Source of the DNA: Iodidimonas sp. SYSU 1G8
GTDB lineage: Bacteria; Pseudomonadota; Alphaproteobacteria; SMXS01
Direction of reading: 5' to 3'
Length of the DNA stretch: 64,000 nt
NCBI RefSeq assembly: GCF_039655775.1
Contig: NZ_JBBYXJ010000002.1
Span: 992,001-1,056,000, forward strand
Position numbers and translations under genes: made by a program. Shown one piece after another: positions 1 through 9,686 of this stretch (positions are counted from its first letter, which is position 1; every line of letters begins with the position of its first letter). Under the pieces are notes generated by a model. The model saw nothing but the letters and a program-made list of their open reading frames with translations, ran no database searches and was not told the DNA's origin.

Positions 1-882
1 TCGCTGGAAGAGCTGACCAGCTCGCGCCACACGTCGCTGGTCGAACGCGGTGGTTTCACCGACGCTTTCAACTTCGAGCGGCGCCTGGGTATCCAGGCCG
101 GTATCGTGCAGGATTGGTGGCGTGCCGACGCCGCCGTGACGGGCGCCGTGCTGGGTGCTCCGGACTCGAACTTCAACGACGAGGGTTACGCCATGGGTGC
201 CCGCGTCGCCTTCTATCCGGAAATTGGCGACGGCAACATCATTCATGCCGGCGCGTCGGTACTGTACCGCAACTACAATAACGACATCGACACCCGCGAG
301 GTCCGCTACCGCCAGCGTCCACATTCGCACCTGTCGGGCATCCGCTACATCGACACCAACACGCTCGACGCGGGCAGCGACATGTTCTTCGGCGTCGAAC
401 TGGCCGCCGTGTTCGGTCCTTTCTGGGCAGAATCCGAGTATAGCTGGCTGAAGGTGAAGGACATTTCCGGCCAGCTTCAGAGCAAGGCCACCTTCGAAGG
501 CGGTTACTTCGGTCTCGGCTGGTACCTCACCGGCGAAAGCCGCGGCTATGACGAAGGCCAGTGGGACCGCATCAAGAAGGTCAACAACCCGGTCTTCGAA
601 GGCGGCTGGGGCGCTTGGGCGCTGGTCGGGCGTATCGACTATGTCGACCTGAACGATGCAATCCCGGGCAGCACCTGTGTCGTCGCCGCTTCCGGTATCT
701 GCGGCGGTAAGCAGCTCACCTACATCGTCGGCGTGAACTGGCACCTCAACCGTCACGTGATGATGAAGTTCAACTACGCGCACTCCGACATCAGCGACGC
801 GTTCGACAATCTGGGCGATACCTTCCCGGACGGAAAGAACAAGGTCGACAGCTTCGTCGCCCGTTTCCAGGTCGATTGGTAA
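1..882 (+). CDS. Phosphate-selective porin O/P-type outer-membrane protein (3' part)
   Basis: The reading frame is open from the first base of the window, so the start lies outside; 293 residues are visible. The chain has alternating hydrophobic/aromatic beta-strand patterns, such as FFGVELAAVFGPFWAESEY near the middle. It ends in FVARFQVDW, an aromatic C-terminal residue typical of outer-membrane barrels. This pattern resembles the OprO/OprP porin family, which forms anion-selective trimeric channels. A strong terminator hairpin follows the TAA stop, so this is the last gene of its transcript. The N-terminus, signal peptide and selectivity residues are outside the window, so substrate is not assignable. 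Confidence 0.75.
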   Translation, partial: SLEELTSSRHTSLVERGGFTDAFNFERRLGIQAGIVQDWWRADAAVTGAVLGAPDSNFNDEGYAMGARVAFYPEIGDGNIIHAGASVLYRNYNNDIDTREVRYRQRPHSHLSGIRYIDTNTLDAGSDMFFGVELAAVFGPFWAESEYSWLKVKDISGQLQSKATFEGGYFGLGWYLTGESRGYDEGQWDRIKKVNNPVFEGGWGAWALVGRIDYVDLNDAIPGSTCVVAASGICGGKQLTYIVGVNWHLNRHVMMKFNYAHSDISDAFDNLGDTFPDGKNKVDSFVARFQVDW

Positions 883-913
883 GCATCTCTCCAGGGACTA
901 TTTTCGTCCCGCG

Positions 914-944
914 ACGGCCCACCGCGAGGTGGGCCGTTCTGTTT
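914..944 (+). terminator. Rho-independent terminator after the porin
   Basis: A perfect 10-base-pair stem (acggcccacc with ggtgggccgt, 914-923 and 928-937) closes a GCGA tetraloop and is followed by TCTGTTTT. It lies 31 bases after the porin stop. Confidence 0.85.
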
Positions 945-1003
945 TGGGGGCGGCCCGAGGCGAAATGTTTGGGTTGGGCCGATTTCCTGTATATTGACGG
1001 CCC

Positions 1004-1570
1004 ATGATCAGAATTCGTCCCCAGCGCGAGGCCGATCCGGCCGCGGTCGAGCTGCTGCTCGACAAATCCTTCGGTCCCGACCGCTCGAAGAAGACGGTCT
1101 ACCGCCTTCGCGAGGGCGTGCCGCCCCTGCCCGAACTCTGCTTCGCGGCGTTCGATGGCCGTGAATTGCGCGGCAGCCTGCAATTCTGGCCGATCCAGGT
1201 CCGCCCCCTGAGGTCGGATGGCGCGCCCGTGCCGGCGCTGCTGCTGGGACCACTCGCCGTCGATCCGGACTATGCGGGGCGCGGGATCGGCGTCGGCCTG
1301 ATGCGCGTCGGTCTGCAGAAGGCGGCGGCGCAGGGCCACCGCATCGTCATTCTGGTCGGCGATCTGCCCTACTACGCCCGCGTCGGCTTTGGCCGCAAGG
1401 GCGCGGAAGGGTTGCGCCTACCCGGGCCGGTCGATCCGGACCGTCTGCTGATCCGTGAACTGGTCGAAGGGGCCGCGACGGGGCTCGAGGGGCTCATCGA
1501 AAAGCCGGCAGCCGAAAAGGCCGTTGCCGATCCGGCCTCCGGCGCCACCAAACGGGAAGCTGCCCCATGA
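1004..1570 (+). CDS. GNAT family N-acetyltransferase (YhbS-like)
   Basis: A 188-residue protein with the GNAT acetyl-CoA-binding signature: the strand LLLGPLAVDPDY followed by AGRGIGVGLMRVGL (about residues 82-106), the R/Q-x-x-G-x-G/A pyrophosphate loop. The later strand VILVGDLPYYARVGF is typical of the YhbS subgroup. It presumably acetylates a small molecule or a protein amine; the substrate cannot be deduced. The stop overlaps the next gene's start by four bases, so it begins a tight operon with the DUF1285, NUDIX and tRNA nucleotidyltransferase genes. The roughly 30-residue Ala/Lys/Glu-rich tail looks disordered. Confidence 0.8.
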   Translation: MIRIRPQREADPAAVELLLDKSFGPDRSKKTVYRLREGVPPLPELCFAAFDGRELRGSLQFWPIQVRPLRSDGAPVPALLLGPLAVDPDYAGRGIGVGLMRVGLQKAAAQGHRIVILVGDLPYYARVGFGRKGAEGLRLPGPVDPDRLLIRELVEGAATGLEGLIEKPAAEKAVADPASGATKREAAP

Positions 1571-2145
1571 CCGACACGCCTGCCGCCCCGCTCAACCTGG
1601 CCGACATCATGTCGCGCCTCCAGGACAAGAAGCTGCCGCCGGTCGAGAAGTGGAATCCGGATTTCTGCGGCGATATCGACATGCGCATCGCCCGCGACGG
1701 CACCTGGTACTACATGGGCTCGCCCATCGGCCGCAAACGCATGGTGAAACTGTTCTCCACGGTGATTCGGCGCGACGGGGACGATTACTTCCTGGTCACG
1801 CCGGTCGAGAAGCTGGGCATCACGGTGGACGATGCGCCCTTCGTGGCGGTCGAGGCCGATCTGGTCGGCGACGGGGATGCACAGGCGGTGGTGTTCCGCA
1901 CCAATGTGGACGATGAGGTGATCGCCGACGCGGATCATCCAATCCGGGTGGAGACCGATCCCGAAACGGGCGAGCCGTCACCCTATGTCCTGGTGCGGCG
2001 TAATCTCTGGGCGCTGATCGCCCGTCCCGTCTTCTATCAGCTGGTGGACGCGGGCGTGGAGCGCCGCATCGACGGACGGACGGTGCTCGGCCTGCCCAGC
2101 CGCGGGGAGTTCTTCGTCATAGGCAGCCTCGATTCGGCAGGCTGA
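1567..2145 (+). CDS. DUF1285 domain protein
   Basis: A 192-residue protein matching the DUF1285 family, which is common in alpha- and gammaproteobacteria. Visible hallmarks are VEKWNPDFCGDIDMRI, DGTWYYMGSPIGRKRMVKLFS, and the later VEKLGITVDDAPFVAVE segment. There is no signal peptide or membrane helix, so it should be cytosolic. The biochemical function of the family is not established. The start overlaps the GNAT stop (ATGA) and the NUDIX gene starts two bases after its stop, so it is translationally coupled within the operon. Confidence 0.85.
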   Translation: MTDTPAAPLNLADIMSRLQDKKLPPVEKWNPDFCGDIDMRIARDGTWYYMGSPIGRKRMVKLFSTVIRRDGDDYFLVTPVEKLGITVDDAPFVAVEADLVGDGDAQAVVFRTNVDDEVIADADHPIRVETDPETGEPSPYVLVRRNLWALIARPVFYQLVDAGVERRIDGRTVLGLPSRGEFFVIGSLDSAG

Positions 2146-2147
2146 CC

Positions 2148-2762
2148 GTGGTGCGGGCGCTGTTTCAGGGCCGTCTTCTGGACGTGCCGCACACCAACGG
2201 CGCCGTCGCGGGGGCGAGCGATTACGACATGAATCCGGAAGTGCGCGCCGCGCTCGCTCCTGATCGCGTGCTGCGGCCCGCCGCCGTGCTCGTTCCTGTC
2301 ATCGAGCGCGAAACCGGCCCCACTATCCTGCTCACACAGCGGACCGACCATCTCAGCCACCACGCGGGGCAGGTCGCCTTTCCCGGTGGACGGGTCGACA
2401 AGACCGATGCCGGCCCTGTCGATACGGCGCTGCGCGAGACCGAGGAAGAGATCGGGCTTGATCGGTCCTACATCGACATCATCGGGGCGCTCGACACTTA
2501 TGAGACCGGGACCGGGTTTTCCATCACGCCCATCGTCGGACTGGTCCGCCCCGGCTTCACCTTGACCCTGCAGGCCGAGGAGGTGGCGCTGGCGTTCGAG
2601 GTGCCGCTGGCGTTCTTCCTCGATCCCGCCAACCATACGCGCGAAAGCCGGGAATGGCGCGGCGCGCTGCGCCATTATTACGTCATGCCCTATCAGGGGC
2701 ACCACATCTGGGGCGCCACGGCGGGCATGCTGGTCAATCTCTACGAAAAGCTCAGGCGCTGA
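2148..2762 (+). CDS. NUDIX hydrolase, CoA pyrophosphatase (NudL-like)
   Basis: A 204-residue protein with GTG start. The NUDIX box is visible as a glycine-rich GGRVDKT segment followed by RETEEEIGL (about residues 78-100). Just before it is the CoA-pyrophosphatase motif LLTQRTDHLSHHAGQVAFPGG, which distinguishes NudL-type enzymes. Members of this group cleave CoA and CoA esters to 3',5'-ADP and phosphopantetheine. Placement next to a tRNA nucleotidyltransferase is common in alphaproteobacteria. Its TGA overlaps the following ATG by one base. Confidence 0.88.
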   Translation: MVRALFQGRLLDVPHTNGAVAGASDYDMNPEVRAALAPDRVLRPAAVLVPVIERETGPTILLTQRTDHLSHHAGQVAFPGGRVDKTDAGPVDTALRETEEEIGLDRSYIDIIGALDTYETGTGFSITPIVGLVRPGFTLTLQAEEVALAFEVPLAFFLDPANHTRESREWRGALRHYYVMPYQGHHIWGATAGMLVNLYEKLRR

Positions 2763-3973
2763 TGGAACCCAGCGGCATCGTTATCGATCAGCCCTGGCTG
2801 GCCGCGGACGGCGCCGACCGGATCATGCGGGCGCTAACTCAAGGTGGCGGCGTCGTGCGCTTCGTCGGCGGCTGTGTGCGCGACGCGCTGGCGGGCCGGC
2901 CCGTGCGCGACATGGACATGGCCACCGACCTGCTGCCCGACGAGGTGGTGCGGCGGCTGGTGGCGGCGGACATCAGGGCGATTCCCACCGGCATCGACCA
3001 TGGCACGGTCACGGCCGTCGCCTCGGGGCGCCCCTTCGAGGTGACCACGCTGCGCGTCGACGTGGAAACCGACGGCCGCCGCGCCGTCGTCGCCTTCACC
3101 GACAGTTGGAAAGAGGATGCGGGCCGGCGCGACTTCACCTTCAACGCGCTCTACTGCGATCCCGATGGCACCGTCTACGATCCGACCGGCGGGATCGCGG
3201 ACCTGAAGGCGGGGAGAGTCCGGTTCATCGGCGACCCGGCCCAGCGCATCGAGGAGGACGCCCTGCGCATCCTGCGTTTCTTCCGCTTTCATGCCTGGTA
3301 TGGCGCGGGCGCGCTGGACGCGGACGGGCTGGCCGCCTGTGTCGCGCGGCAGGCCGATCTGGACCGGCTGTCCGTCGAAAGGGTTCGCGCCGAGATGCTT
3401 CGTCTGCTGGAGGCGCCGGACCCGTTGCCGACCTTGCGCGCCATGGCCCATGCCGGTGTTCTGGCTCGTGTCCTGCCCGAGGCCTCAAGTCTTCACTGCC
3501 TGGAGAGACTGATCGGCATCGGCGTCTCGGCGCCGTTGCTGCGGCTGGCGGCGCTGACCAGCCGGCGGGCCGATATGCTGACGACGCTGGCGGACCGCTG
3601 GAAGATGTCGTCGCGCGAGAAGGCGCGGCTGCGCGGCATGGCCGCCGGCGAGGCCTCGGCGCCGGCCGGTCTGCCGGAGGCCGAGGCGCGTCAGCAGATC
3701 TATTGGCTGGGCCGCGACCGGTTCCTCGACCTGGTCTGGCTGGACTGGGCGGCGGATGGGCATGACCGCCGGGGTCTGGTCGATCTCGCCGAGGATTGGG
3801 CGCCGCCGGCCTTTCCCGTCAAGGGCGCCGACCTGCTGGGCGAGGGGATTGCCCCGGGCGAGCGCATGGGCGCGCTGCTGCGGGCGCTGGAGCGGCAATG
3901 GGTGCAGGAGGGGTTCGAGCCGAGCCGGGCCGAATTGCTCGCCCGGCTCGATACGCTTGATCAGGCGCCGTGA
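2762..3973 (+). CDS. cca: CCA tRNA nucleotidyltransferase / poly(A) polymerase family
   Basis: A 403-residue class II nucleotidyltransferase. The start was placed at the ATG overlapping the NUDIX stop because the upstream in-frame extension is a shadow of the NUDIX gene. The catalytic head shows VRFVGGCVRDALAGRPVRDMDMAT, carrying the GG...D-x-D metal-binding motif. This is followed by RRDFTFNALYCD and the RNA-binding IEEDALRILRFFRF motif. It adds or repairs the 3' CCA of tRNAs; separation from poly(A) polymerase by sequence alone is imperfect. Its stop lies two bases from the convergent hemF stop. Confidence 0.9.
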   Translation: MEPSGIVIDQPWLAADGADRIMRALTQGGGVVRFVGGCVRDALAGRPVRDMDMATDLLPDEVVRRLVAADIRAIPTGIDHGTVTAVASGRPFEVTTLRVDVETDGRRAVVAFTDSWKEDAGRRDFTFNALYCDPDGTVYDPTGGIADLKAGRVRFIGDPAQRIEEDALRILRFFRFHAWYGAGALDADGLAACVARQADLDRLSVERVRAEMLRLLEAPDPLPTLRAMAHAGVLARVLPEASSLHCLERLIGIGVSAPLLRLAALTSRRADMLTTLADRWKMSSREKARLRGMAAGEASAPAGLPEAEARQQIYWLGRDRFLDLVWLDWAADGHDRRGLVDLAEDWAPPAFPVKGADLLGEGIAPGERMGALLRALERQWVQEGFEPSRAELLARLDTLDQAP

Positions 3974-3974
3974 T

Positions 3975-4826
3975 TCAGGGCCACTTCACCTCGGGCGGCA
4001 GCGACATCAGGATGGCGTCCACGTTGCCGCCGGTCTTCAGCCCGAAGGTCGTTCCCCGGTCGTAGAGCAGGTTGAACTCCACATAGCGGCCGCGGCGGAT
4101 CAGCTGGTGCTCGCGGTCGGCCGGGGTCCATTCGTCGTTGATGTGACGGCGCACGATCTTGGGATACACGTCGAGGAACGCGCGGCCGACATCCTGGGTG
4201 AAGGCGAAATCGGCTTCCCAGTCGCCGGTATTGATCGAATCATAGAAGATGCCGCCGACGCCGCGCGGCTCGTTGCGGTGCTTCAGGAAGAAGTACTCGT
4301 CGCACCATTCCTTGAAGCGGGGATAGTAGGCGGGGTCGTGCCTGTCGCAGGCGTCCTTCAGGGCGCCGTGGAACTGGTCGGTGTCCTCGTCATCCGGGAA
4401 CATGGGTGTCAGGTCGGCGCCGCCGCCGAACCAACCGCGCGTCGTGATGATGTGGCGGGTGTTCATGTGCACGGCGGGCACGAACGGGTTCTGCATGTGC
4501 GCGACCAGCGAAATGCCGCTGGCCCAGAAGCGCGGGTCCTCGTCGGCGCCGGGAATGTTCTTGGCGAAATCGGGCGAGAACTCGCCCTGGACGGTGGACA
4601 CGTTGACGCCAACCTTCTCGAACACGCGCCCCTTCATGACCGACATCACGCCGCCGCCGCCGCCGGGACGCAGCCATTCGATCCGCTCGAAGCGTCCGGC
4701 GCGGCGGTCCGAATGCTGGCCGCGCAATTCGTCCTCGATCATCTCGAACGTCGAACAGATCCGGTCGCGCAGGCTGTGAAACCACATTCTGGCCCGCACC
4801 TTGTGATCGTCGGAAACGTAGCTCAT
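3975..4826 (-). CDS. hemF: Coproporphyrinogen III oxidase, aerobic
   Basis: A 283-residue oxygen-dependent coproporphyrinogen III oxidase, slightly shorter than the usual ~300. Conserved blocks include [21 protein letters not shown], the [12 protein letters not shown] region, GGIFYDSIN, and the terminal [16 protein letters not shown]. It oxidatively decarboxylates coproporphyrinogen III to protoporphyrinogen IX in heme synthesis in the cytosol. The start overlaps the trmL stop (ATGA), and a GGAGAGG ribosome site lies inside trmL, so the two genes are translationally coupled. The nearby cytochrome bc1 operon is a plausible heme consumer. Confidence 0.95.
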   Translation of the reverse strand: MSYVSDDHKVRARMWFHSLRDRICSTFEMIEDELRGQHSDRRAGRFERIEWLRPGGGGGVMSVMKGRVFEKVGVNVSTVQGEFSPDFAKNIPGADEDPRFWASGISLVAHMQNPFVPAVHMNTRHIITTRGWFGGGADLTPMFPDDEDTDQFHGALKDACDRHDPAYYPRFKEWCDEYFFLKHRNEPRGVGGIFYDSINTGDWEADFAFTQDVGRAFLDVYPKIVRRHINDEWTPADREHQLIRRGRYVEFNLLYDRGTTFGLKTGGNVDAILMSLPPEVKWP

Positions 4827-5287
4827 CGGTCCTCTCCCATTCGCGGAAATCCGCCGGTCTGCCTCAGTGCCTCGCCCAGTACCATCGCCGCCGCGACCGC
4901 GACATTGAGCGAGCGCAATCCTTGCGCCATGGGGACGGCGACGCGGGCGTCGGCCCTGTCGTGCACGCCATCGGGCACGCCCGCCGATTCCCGTCCCAGC
5001 AACAGGGTGTCACCGGGCGCGAAGGTGAATGCCGTATAGGGCGTGGCGGCGCGGGTCGTCAACAGCACCAGGCGAGGCGGCGGCCGGCGCAGAAAATCGT
5101 CCCAGCTGTCGTGAAACGCCACCTCGGCCCGGTCAAGGTAATCCATCCCGGCGCGCTTGAGGGCGCGCTCGCCGAGTGGGAAGCCGCACGGCCCGATAAT
5201 GTCCACGGCGACGTTGACGCAGGCGGACAGCCGCAGCAGGGTGCCGACGTTCGGCGGGATGTCGGGCTGATAAAGGGCGAGCCGCAT
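4823..5287 (-). CDS. trmL: tRNA (cytidine(34)-2'-O)-methyltransferase
   Basis: A 154-residue SPOUT methyltransferase. The start was placed at [15 protein letters not shown], where family homology begins; the 27-residue upstream extension is arginine-rich and not conserved in character. The motifs [42 protein letters not shown] and [14 protein letters not shown] form the trefoil-knot SAM site. It methylates the wobble base of tRNA-Leu isoacceptors. Length matches TrmL (about 155). It is the first gene of the leftward trmL-hemF operon and diverges from petA. Confidence 0.92.
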   Translation of the reverse strand: MRLALYQPDIPPNVGTLLRLSACVNVAVDIIGPCGFPLGERALKRAGMDYLDRAEVAFHDSWDDFLRRPPPRLVLLTTRAATPYTAFTFAPGDTLLLGRESAGVPDGVHDRADARVAVPMAQGLRSLNVAVAAAMVLGEALRQTGGFPRMGEDR

Positions 5288-5466
5288 GGCGCCGACGTTG
5301 GGCGTATCGGGCCGTGCCGTCAAGCCGCCGCATCGGCGTCTTCGGGAGCGCAGATTTGCAAGCGTCATGACTGGACAATTGGCGTTGATGGTGCCAAAAC
5401 ACGCCCTGCCATATCAGGGGCGGGGATGCCCCACGACCAAAAAAGAAGCAGAACAGGTGGGTGTGA

Positions 5467-6024
5467 ATGTCCACGACTGATTCCAAAACGGATCATCACG
5501 GTGAAGGTGTCAAACGGCGCGATTTTCTGTTCGTTGCCGCTGGAGGGTTCGGTGCCGTCGGTGCCGCGATCGCGGCGTGGCCGCTGATCGACAACCTCAA
5601 TCCGTCGGCCGACGTGCTGGCTTTGTCGACTGTCGAAATCGATCTGTCCAAGATCGAGGTCGGGCAGGCGATCCGCGTCAAATGGCGCGGCAAGCCGGTC
5701 TTCGTGCGTCATCGCACGCCGGAAGAAGTGGCTGCCGCCAAGGCCGTGCCGCTCTCGGACCTCGTGGACCCGCAGACCGATGAGGAGCGCACCAAGCCCG
5801 GCCACGAAGAGTGGCTGGTGATGGTCGGTGTCTGCACCCATCTGGGCTGCATTCCACTCGGCGTGAAAGCCGAGGACACCAAGGGTGATTACGGCGGGTA
5901 CTTCTGCCCGTGCCACGGGTCGCACTATGATACGGCGGGCCGTATCCGCAAGGGACCGGCGCCGAAGAATCTCGAAGTGCCGGTGTACACGTTCCTGAAC
6001 GATACACGCGTCCGCGTCGGCTGA
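5467..6024 (+). CDS. petA: Ubiquinol-cytochrome c reductase Rieske iron-sulfur subunit
   Basis: A 185-residue Rieske protein. The N-terminus has [17 protein letters not shown], a twin-arginine-like signal anchor with one membrane helix (about residues 17-40). The [2Fe-2S] ligands are C123 and H125 in CTHLGC and C147 and H150 in CPCHGS; C128 and C149 would form the stabilising disulfide. It moves electrons from ubiquinol at the Qo site to cytochrome c1 in the periplasm. It heads petABC, with petB 10 bases downstream. The 179-base gap to trmL must hold its promoter; I could not pick a convincing -35/-10 pair there. Confidence 0.97.
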   Translation: MSTTDSKTDHHGEGVKRRDFLFVAAGGFGAVGAAIAAWPLIDNLNPSADVLALSTVEIDLSKIEVGQAIRVKWRGKPVFVRHRTPEEVAAAKAVPLSDLVDPQTDEERTKPGHEEWLVMVGVCTHLGCIPLGVKAEDTKGDYGGYFCPCHGSHYDTAGRIRKGPAPKNLEVPVYTFLNDTRVRVG

Positions 6025-6034
6025 GGGTAAGGTC

Positions 6035-7261
6035 ATGAGCGCAACACGTTCCTTCGAGCCGAAGAATCCACTCGTTCAGTGGATCGACCGGCAGCTCCCC
6101 ATTTTCTCGCTGATGCACGGTACGCTCGTCGCGTATCCGACGCCGCGGAACCTGAACTACTGGTGGAGCTTCGGCTCGCTGGCGGGCTTCATGCTCCTCG
6201 TGCAGATCGTCACCGGCATCATCCTGGCCATGCACTACACGCCGCACACCTCGATGGCCTTCGCGTCGGTCGAGCACATCATGCGCGACGTGAACTATGG
6301 CTGGCTGCTGCGCTACGTGCACGCCAACGGCGCATCCTTCTTCTTCATCGTGGTCTACATCCACATTTTCCGCGGCCTTTACTACGGATCGTACAAGGCG
6401 CCGCGCGAGCTGCTGTGGATGCTCGGCCTGATCATCTTCATCCTGATGATGGCGACCGCCTTCATGGGGTACGTGCTGCCCTGGGGACAGATGAGCTTCT
6501 GGGGCGCGACGGTCATCACCAACCTGTTCAGTGCCATCCCGGTGGTCGGCGGCGATATCGTGACGCTGCTCTGGGGCGGTTTCTCGGTCGATAATCCGAC
6601 CCTGAACCGGTTCTTCAGCCTGCACTATCTGCTGCCCTTCGTGATCGCCGGCGTCGCCGTGCTGCACATCTGGGCGCTGCACATTCCGGGCTCGAACAAT
6701 CCGCTCGGCATCGACGTGAAGGGGCCGCAGGACCAGATCGATTTCCACCCGTACCACACGGCGAAGGATCTGTTCATGATCTCGCTGCTGATGGTCTTCT
6801 TCATGGGTTTCGTCTTCTTCGCGCCGAACTATCTCGGTCATCCGGACAACTACATTCCGGCCGATCCGTTGGTCACACCCGCGCACATCGTGCCCGAATG
6901 GTACTTCCTGCCGTTCTACGCGATCCTGCGTTCGGTGCCGGACAAGCTGCTGGGCGTCATCGCCATGTTCGCCGCGATCCTGGTGCTGTTCGCGCTGCCG
7001 TGGCTCGACAAGCACAAGGTCCGCTCGGGCACCTTCCGTCCGATCTTCAAGCAGTTCTACGTGTTGCTGATGATCGACGTGGTGGTCCTGACCATCGTGG
7101 GCGGCAAGCCGGCGGAGGGCACCTGGGTGCTGGTGGGCCGCATCGCGACCATCTATTACTTCGCTCACTTCCTGATCATTCTGCCGATCCTGAGCCGCAT
7201 CGAAAAAGCCCGGCCATTGCCAGAGAGCATCTCTCAGGCAGTGCTGACCAAACACGCCTGA
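6035..7261 (+). CDS. petB: Cytochrome b of the bc1 complex
   Basis: A 408-residue multi-helix cytochrome b. Paired heme-ligating histidines occur in the second helix ([18 protein letters not shown]) and fourth helix ([17 protein letters not shown]). The quinol-oxidation-site motif PEWY appears at about residue 288. It embeds both b hemes and the two quinone sites in the inner membrane. The 17-base gap to petC contains an AGGGAGG ribosome site. Length is normal for a proteobacterial cytochrome b and there is no petBD-type split. Confidence 0.98.
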   Translation: MSATRSFEPKNPLVQWIDRQLPIFSLMHGTLVAYPTPRNLNYWWSFGSLAGFMLLVQIVTGIILAMHYTPHTSMAFASVEHIMRDVNYGWLLRYVHANGASFFFIVVYIHIFRGLYYGSYKAPRELLWMLGLIIFILMMATAFMGYVLPWGQMSFWGATVITNLFSAIPVVGGDIVTLLWGGFSVDNPTLNRFFSLHYLLPFVIAGVAVLHIWALHIPGSNNPLGIDVKGPQDQIDFHPYHTAKDLFMISLLMVFFMGFVFFAPNYLGHPDNYIPADPLVTPAHIVPEWYFLPFYAILRSVPDKLLGVIAMFAAILVLFALPWLDKHKVRSGTFRPIFKQFYVLLMIDVVVLTIVGGKPAEGTWVLVGRIATIYYFAHFLIILPILSRIEKARPLPESISQAVLTKHA

Positions 7262-7278
7262 GCGTCAGGGAGGTGACA

Positions 7279-8088
7279 ATGAACAAGAAGAACATCCTCG
7301 CCGGCATCGCCCTTCTCGCGGGCCTCGCGGTTCCCACGCTCGCCCTCGCGGCGGGTGACGGCAAGCATCCCGAGGCGCCCGCCAAGGGCTGGCCGCACGA
7401 GAAGATCATCGGCGCCCATTTCGACCGGGCGGCGGCGCAGCGCGGTTTCCAGGTCTACAAGGAAGTCTGCGCCTCCTGTCATTCGCTGAAGTTGGTCGCG
7501 TTCCGCACCCTGACCGGCATCGGTTTCAGTGAACCCGAAGTCAAGGCGATCGCCGCGGGCTTCACCGTTCCCGGCGAACCCGACCCGGATACGGGCGACG
7601 TCAAGGATCGGCCCGGCAAGCCGTTCGATCACTTCCCGTCGCCCTATGCGAACCCGGAAGCGGCGGCGGCCTCCAATGGCGGCGCCATCCCGCCGGATCT
7701 GTCGCTGATGGCCAAGGCACGGCCCGACGGGTCCAGCTACATCTACTCGCTGCTCCACGGTTACCGGGACCCGACGGCCGAGGAACTGGCGGCGCTTCCG
7801 GGCGGCAAGCTCGCCGCCAATGCGCACTACAATCCCTACAAGTCGGGCCACGTCATCGCCATGGCACCGCCGCTCCAGGACGGGATCGTCACCTATGGCG
7901 AGGGTCAGCCTGAAGCGACGGTCGAGCAGATGTCCTACGATGTCGCGACCTTCCTGTCGTGGACGGCGGAACCGAAGCTGGAAGAACGCAAGCGGACCGG
8001 CTTCTTCTTCATGACCTTCCTGCTGATTATCTGCGGGTTGCTTTTCGCCAGCTACAAACGCATCTCTAAGCGGGTGCTTGGCCACTAG
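7279..8088 (+). CDS. petC: Cytochrome c1
   Basis: A 269-residue protein starting at ATG after a GGAGG site. A signal peptide spans about residues 1-25 (cut after LALAA). The heme c motif is CASCH (C64, C67, H68), and IAMAPPL supplies the likely methionine axial ligand. A single C-terminal helix (FFFMTFLLIICGLLFASYKRI) anchors it to the inner membrane. It accepts electrons from the Rieske centre and passes them to a soluble or membrane cytochrome c. It closes petABC. Confidence 0.97.
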   Translation: MNKKNILAGIALLAGLAVPTLALAAGDGKHPEAPAKGWPHEKIIGAHFDRAAAQRGFQVYKEVCASCHSLKLVAFRTLTGIGFSEPEVKAIAAGFTVPGEPDPDTGDVKDRPGKPFDHFPSPYANPEAAAASNGGAIPPDLSLMAKARPDGSSYIYSLLHGYRDPTAEELAALPGGKLAANAHYNPYKSGHVIAMAPPLQDGIVTYGEGQPEATVEQMSYDVATFLSWTAEPKLEERKRTGFFFMTFLLIICGLLFASYKRISKRVLGH

Positions 8089-8120
8089 GGGCCGAGCCCG
8101 TCCCCCGGGGAGAGGCCGCC

Positions 8121-8780
8121 GTGATACGCCAGACGCTTTGCGCCACCCTAGTGGCTGCCCTGACGATCCTTTCGTCAGGGCAGGCCGGCGCCGAGACGAT
8201 TGCCGCGCCTGAGGATCTCAAGGCCGGCACGCCGTTCGCCGAGTTCCTCAAGGGCAAGCAGCACAGCCAGGCCAAGGCGGCGATCGCCCGCCTCGAGGAC
8301 CGCTCGGTGGGGCGCGAATGCGCCGACGCCTATGCCCTGGGCAATTACATTCTCAAGATCATCACCCCGATCGAAATGGCGAAGGACGCCGTGGTTCCTT
8401 CCGCCGGACAGTGGATCGAGCGTTATCCGGTCACGCGTTGCGGCCGTCAGTCCATCTTCAATGCGCTGTTCGCCGTTAACGAGAAGGGCGTGCTTCAGGT
8501 CCGCGCGGTCGCCCCGGGTGAAACCGGCCAAAGCGCGCAGCTGGTGCTCGATCTGCGCCCCGTCATGATCAAGAACGCCAAACTGGGCCAGTGCGACAAG
8601 CGCGGTCTGCTCGACACGGCCAGAGGCGTGCCCGAAGGCTATGAGGCCAAGGTTCCGGACGGCATCTACGAGACCTGGACGGTTAGCGGCTGCGGCAAGG
8701 ATGTGGATATGGTCCTGTTGTTCACGGCCACGGAGAACGAGCAGGTCAACGTCCAGGTCGAGAAACAGATTCCCCGATAA
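8121..8780 (+). CDS. Secreted protein of unknown function, four mature cysteines
   Basis: A 219-residue protein with a GTG start 32 bases after petC; I do not recognise a family. A signal peptide is clear (MIRQTLCATLVAALTILSSGQAGA, cut near residue 23). The mature part has four cysteines (C67, C107, C158, C191), consistent with two disulfides in the periplasm. There is no heme motif and no membrane helix. The segment VPDGIYETWTVSGCGKDVDMVLLFTAT near the C-terminus reads like paired beta strands. It sits 12 bases before mtnP and could be cotranscribed with petABC, but a functional link is only positional. Confidence 0.75.
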   Translation: MIRQTLCATLVAALTILSSGQAGAETIAAPEDLKAGTPFAEFLKGKQHSQAKAAIARLEDRSVGRECADAYALGNYILKIITPIEMAKDAVVPSAGQWIERYPVTRCGRQSIFNALFAVNEKGVLQVRAVAPGETGQSAQLVLDLRPVMIKNAKLGQCDKRGLLDTARGVPEGYEAKVPDGIYETWTVSGCGKDVDMVLLFTATENEQVNVQVEKQIPR

Positions 8781-8792
8781 AGAGGGCGGCTC

Positions 8793-9686
8793 GTGGCAGA
8801 TCAAGCGGCGCGGCCGGTACTCGGCATTATCGGCGGAAGCGGCCTCTACGAGATCGACGGTCTGGAGGACGCCCGCTGGATCGACGTGGAAACGCCGTTT
8901 GGTCAGCCCTCCGATCAGTTCTTCACCGGGACCCTCGGCGGCACCGCATTGGTCTTCCTGCCGCGCCACGGCCGGGGCCACCGCATTCCTCCCAGTGACA
9001 TAAACTATCTCGCCAATATCGACGCGATGAAACGCCTGGGGGTGACCGATATCGTGTCGCTCAGCGCCTGCGGGTCGTTACGGGAAGAGTTGCCGCCGGG
9101 CAGTTTCGTGCGTGTCAGCCAGTTCATCGATCGTACCTTCGCCCGTACCAAGAGCTTCTTCGGGACCGGTCTCGTCGCCCATGTCTCCATGGCCGATCCG
9201 GTCTGCGGCCGGTTCGGCAATTTGATCAACGCGGCGGCTGCTTCGGCGGACATCAGCCTGCATCAGGGCGGCACCTACCTGGTGATGGAAGGCCCGCAAT
9301 TCTCGTCGCTCGCCGAATCCAATCTCTACCGGCAGTGGGGCTGCGACGTGATCGGCATGACCAACATGCCCGAGGCGAAACTGGCCCGCGAGGCCGAGAT
9401 CTGCTACGCGACCGTCGCCATGGTCACGGATTACGACTGCTGGCATCCCGACCACGCGCATGTTCAGGTCAGTGACATCATCCGCGTCCTCGGCCAGAAC
9501 GCCGACAGGGCGCGGGCCCTGGTGAAAGCGCTGGCGCGGCAGATGATCCATTCGGTACATCCGTGCAGCCAAGGATGCGACCGGGCACTGGACACGGCGC
9601 TGATCACCGCGCCCTCGGCCCGGGCGCCCGCCATGGTGAAGAAACTCGATGCGGTGGCCGGCCGCGTGCTAGGGGGAAATTCATGA
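8793..9686 (+). CDS. mtnP: S-methyl-5'-thioadenosine phosphorylase
   Basis: A 297-residue purine nucleoside phosphorylase-family enzyme with a GTG start. Motifs include [13 protein letters not shown] at the N-terminus, [21 protein letters not shown], and the substrate-binding [17 protein letters not shown]...[19 protein letters not shown]. It phosphorolyses methylthioadenosine, the by-product of polyamine and homoserine-lactone synthesis, to adenine and methylthioribose-1-phosphate. Its stop overlaps the apt start (ATGA), and apt salvages the adenine released, so the two act in series. Confidence 0.95.
   Translation: MADQAARPVLGIIGGSGLYEIDGLEDARWIDVETPFGQPSDQFFTGTLGGTALVFLPRHGRGHRIPPSDINYLANIDAMKRLGVTDIVSLSACGSLREELPPGSFVRVSQFIDRTFARTKSFFGTGLVAHVSMADPVCGRFGNLINAAAASADISLHQGGTYLVMEGPQFSSLAESNLYRQWGCDVIGMTNMPEAKLAREAEICYATVAMVTDYDCWHPDHAHVQVSDIIRVLGQNADRARALVKALARQMIHSVHPCSQGCDRALDTALITAPSARAPAMVKKLDAVAGRVLGGNS

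Noticed and set aside
5678-7255. 525-codon leftward open frame
   Set aside because: It is antisense to petA and petB and has the arginine/histidine-rich composition of a shadow frame.
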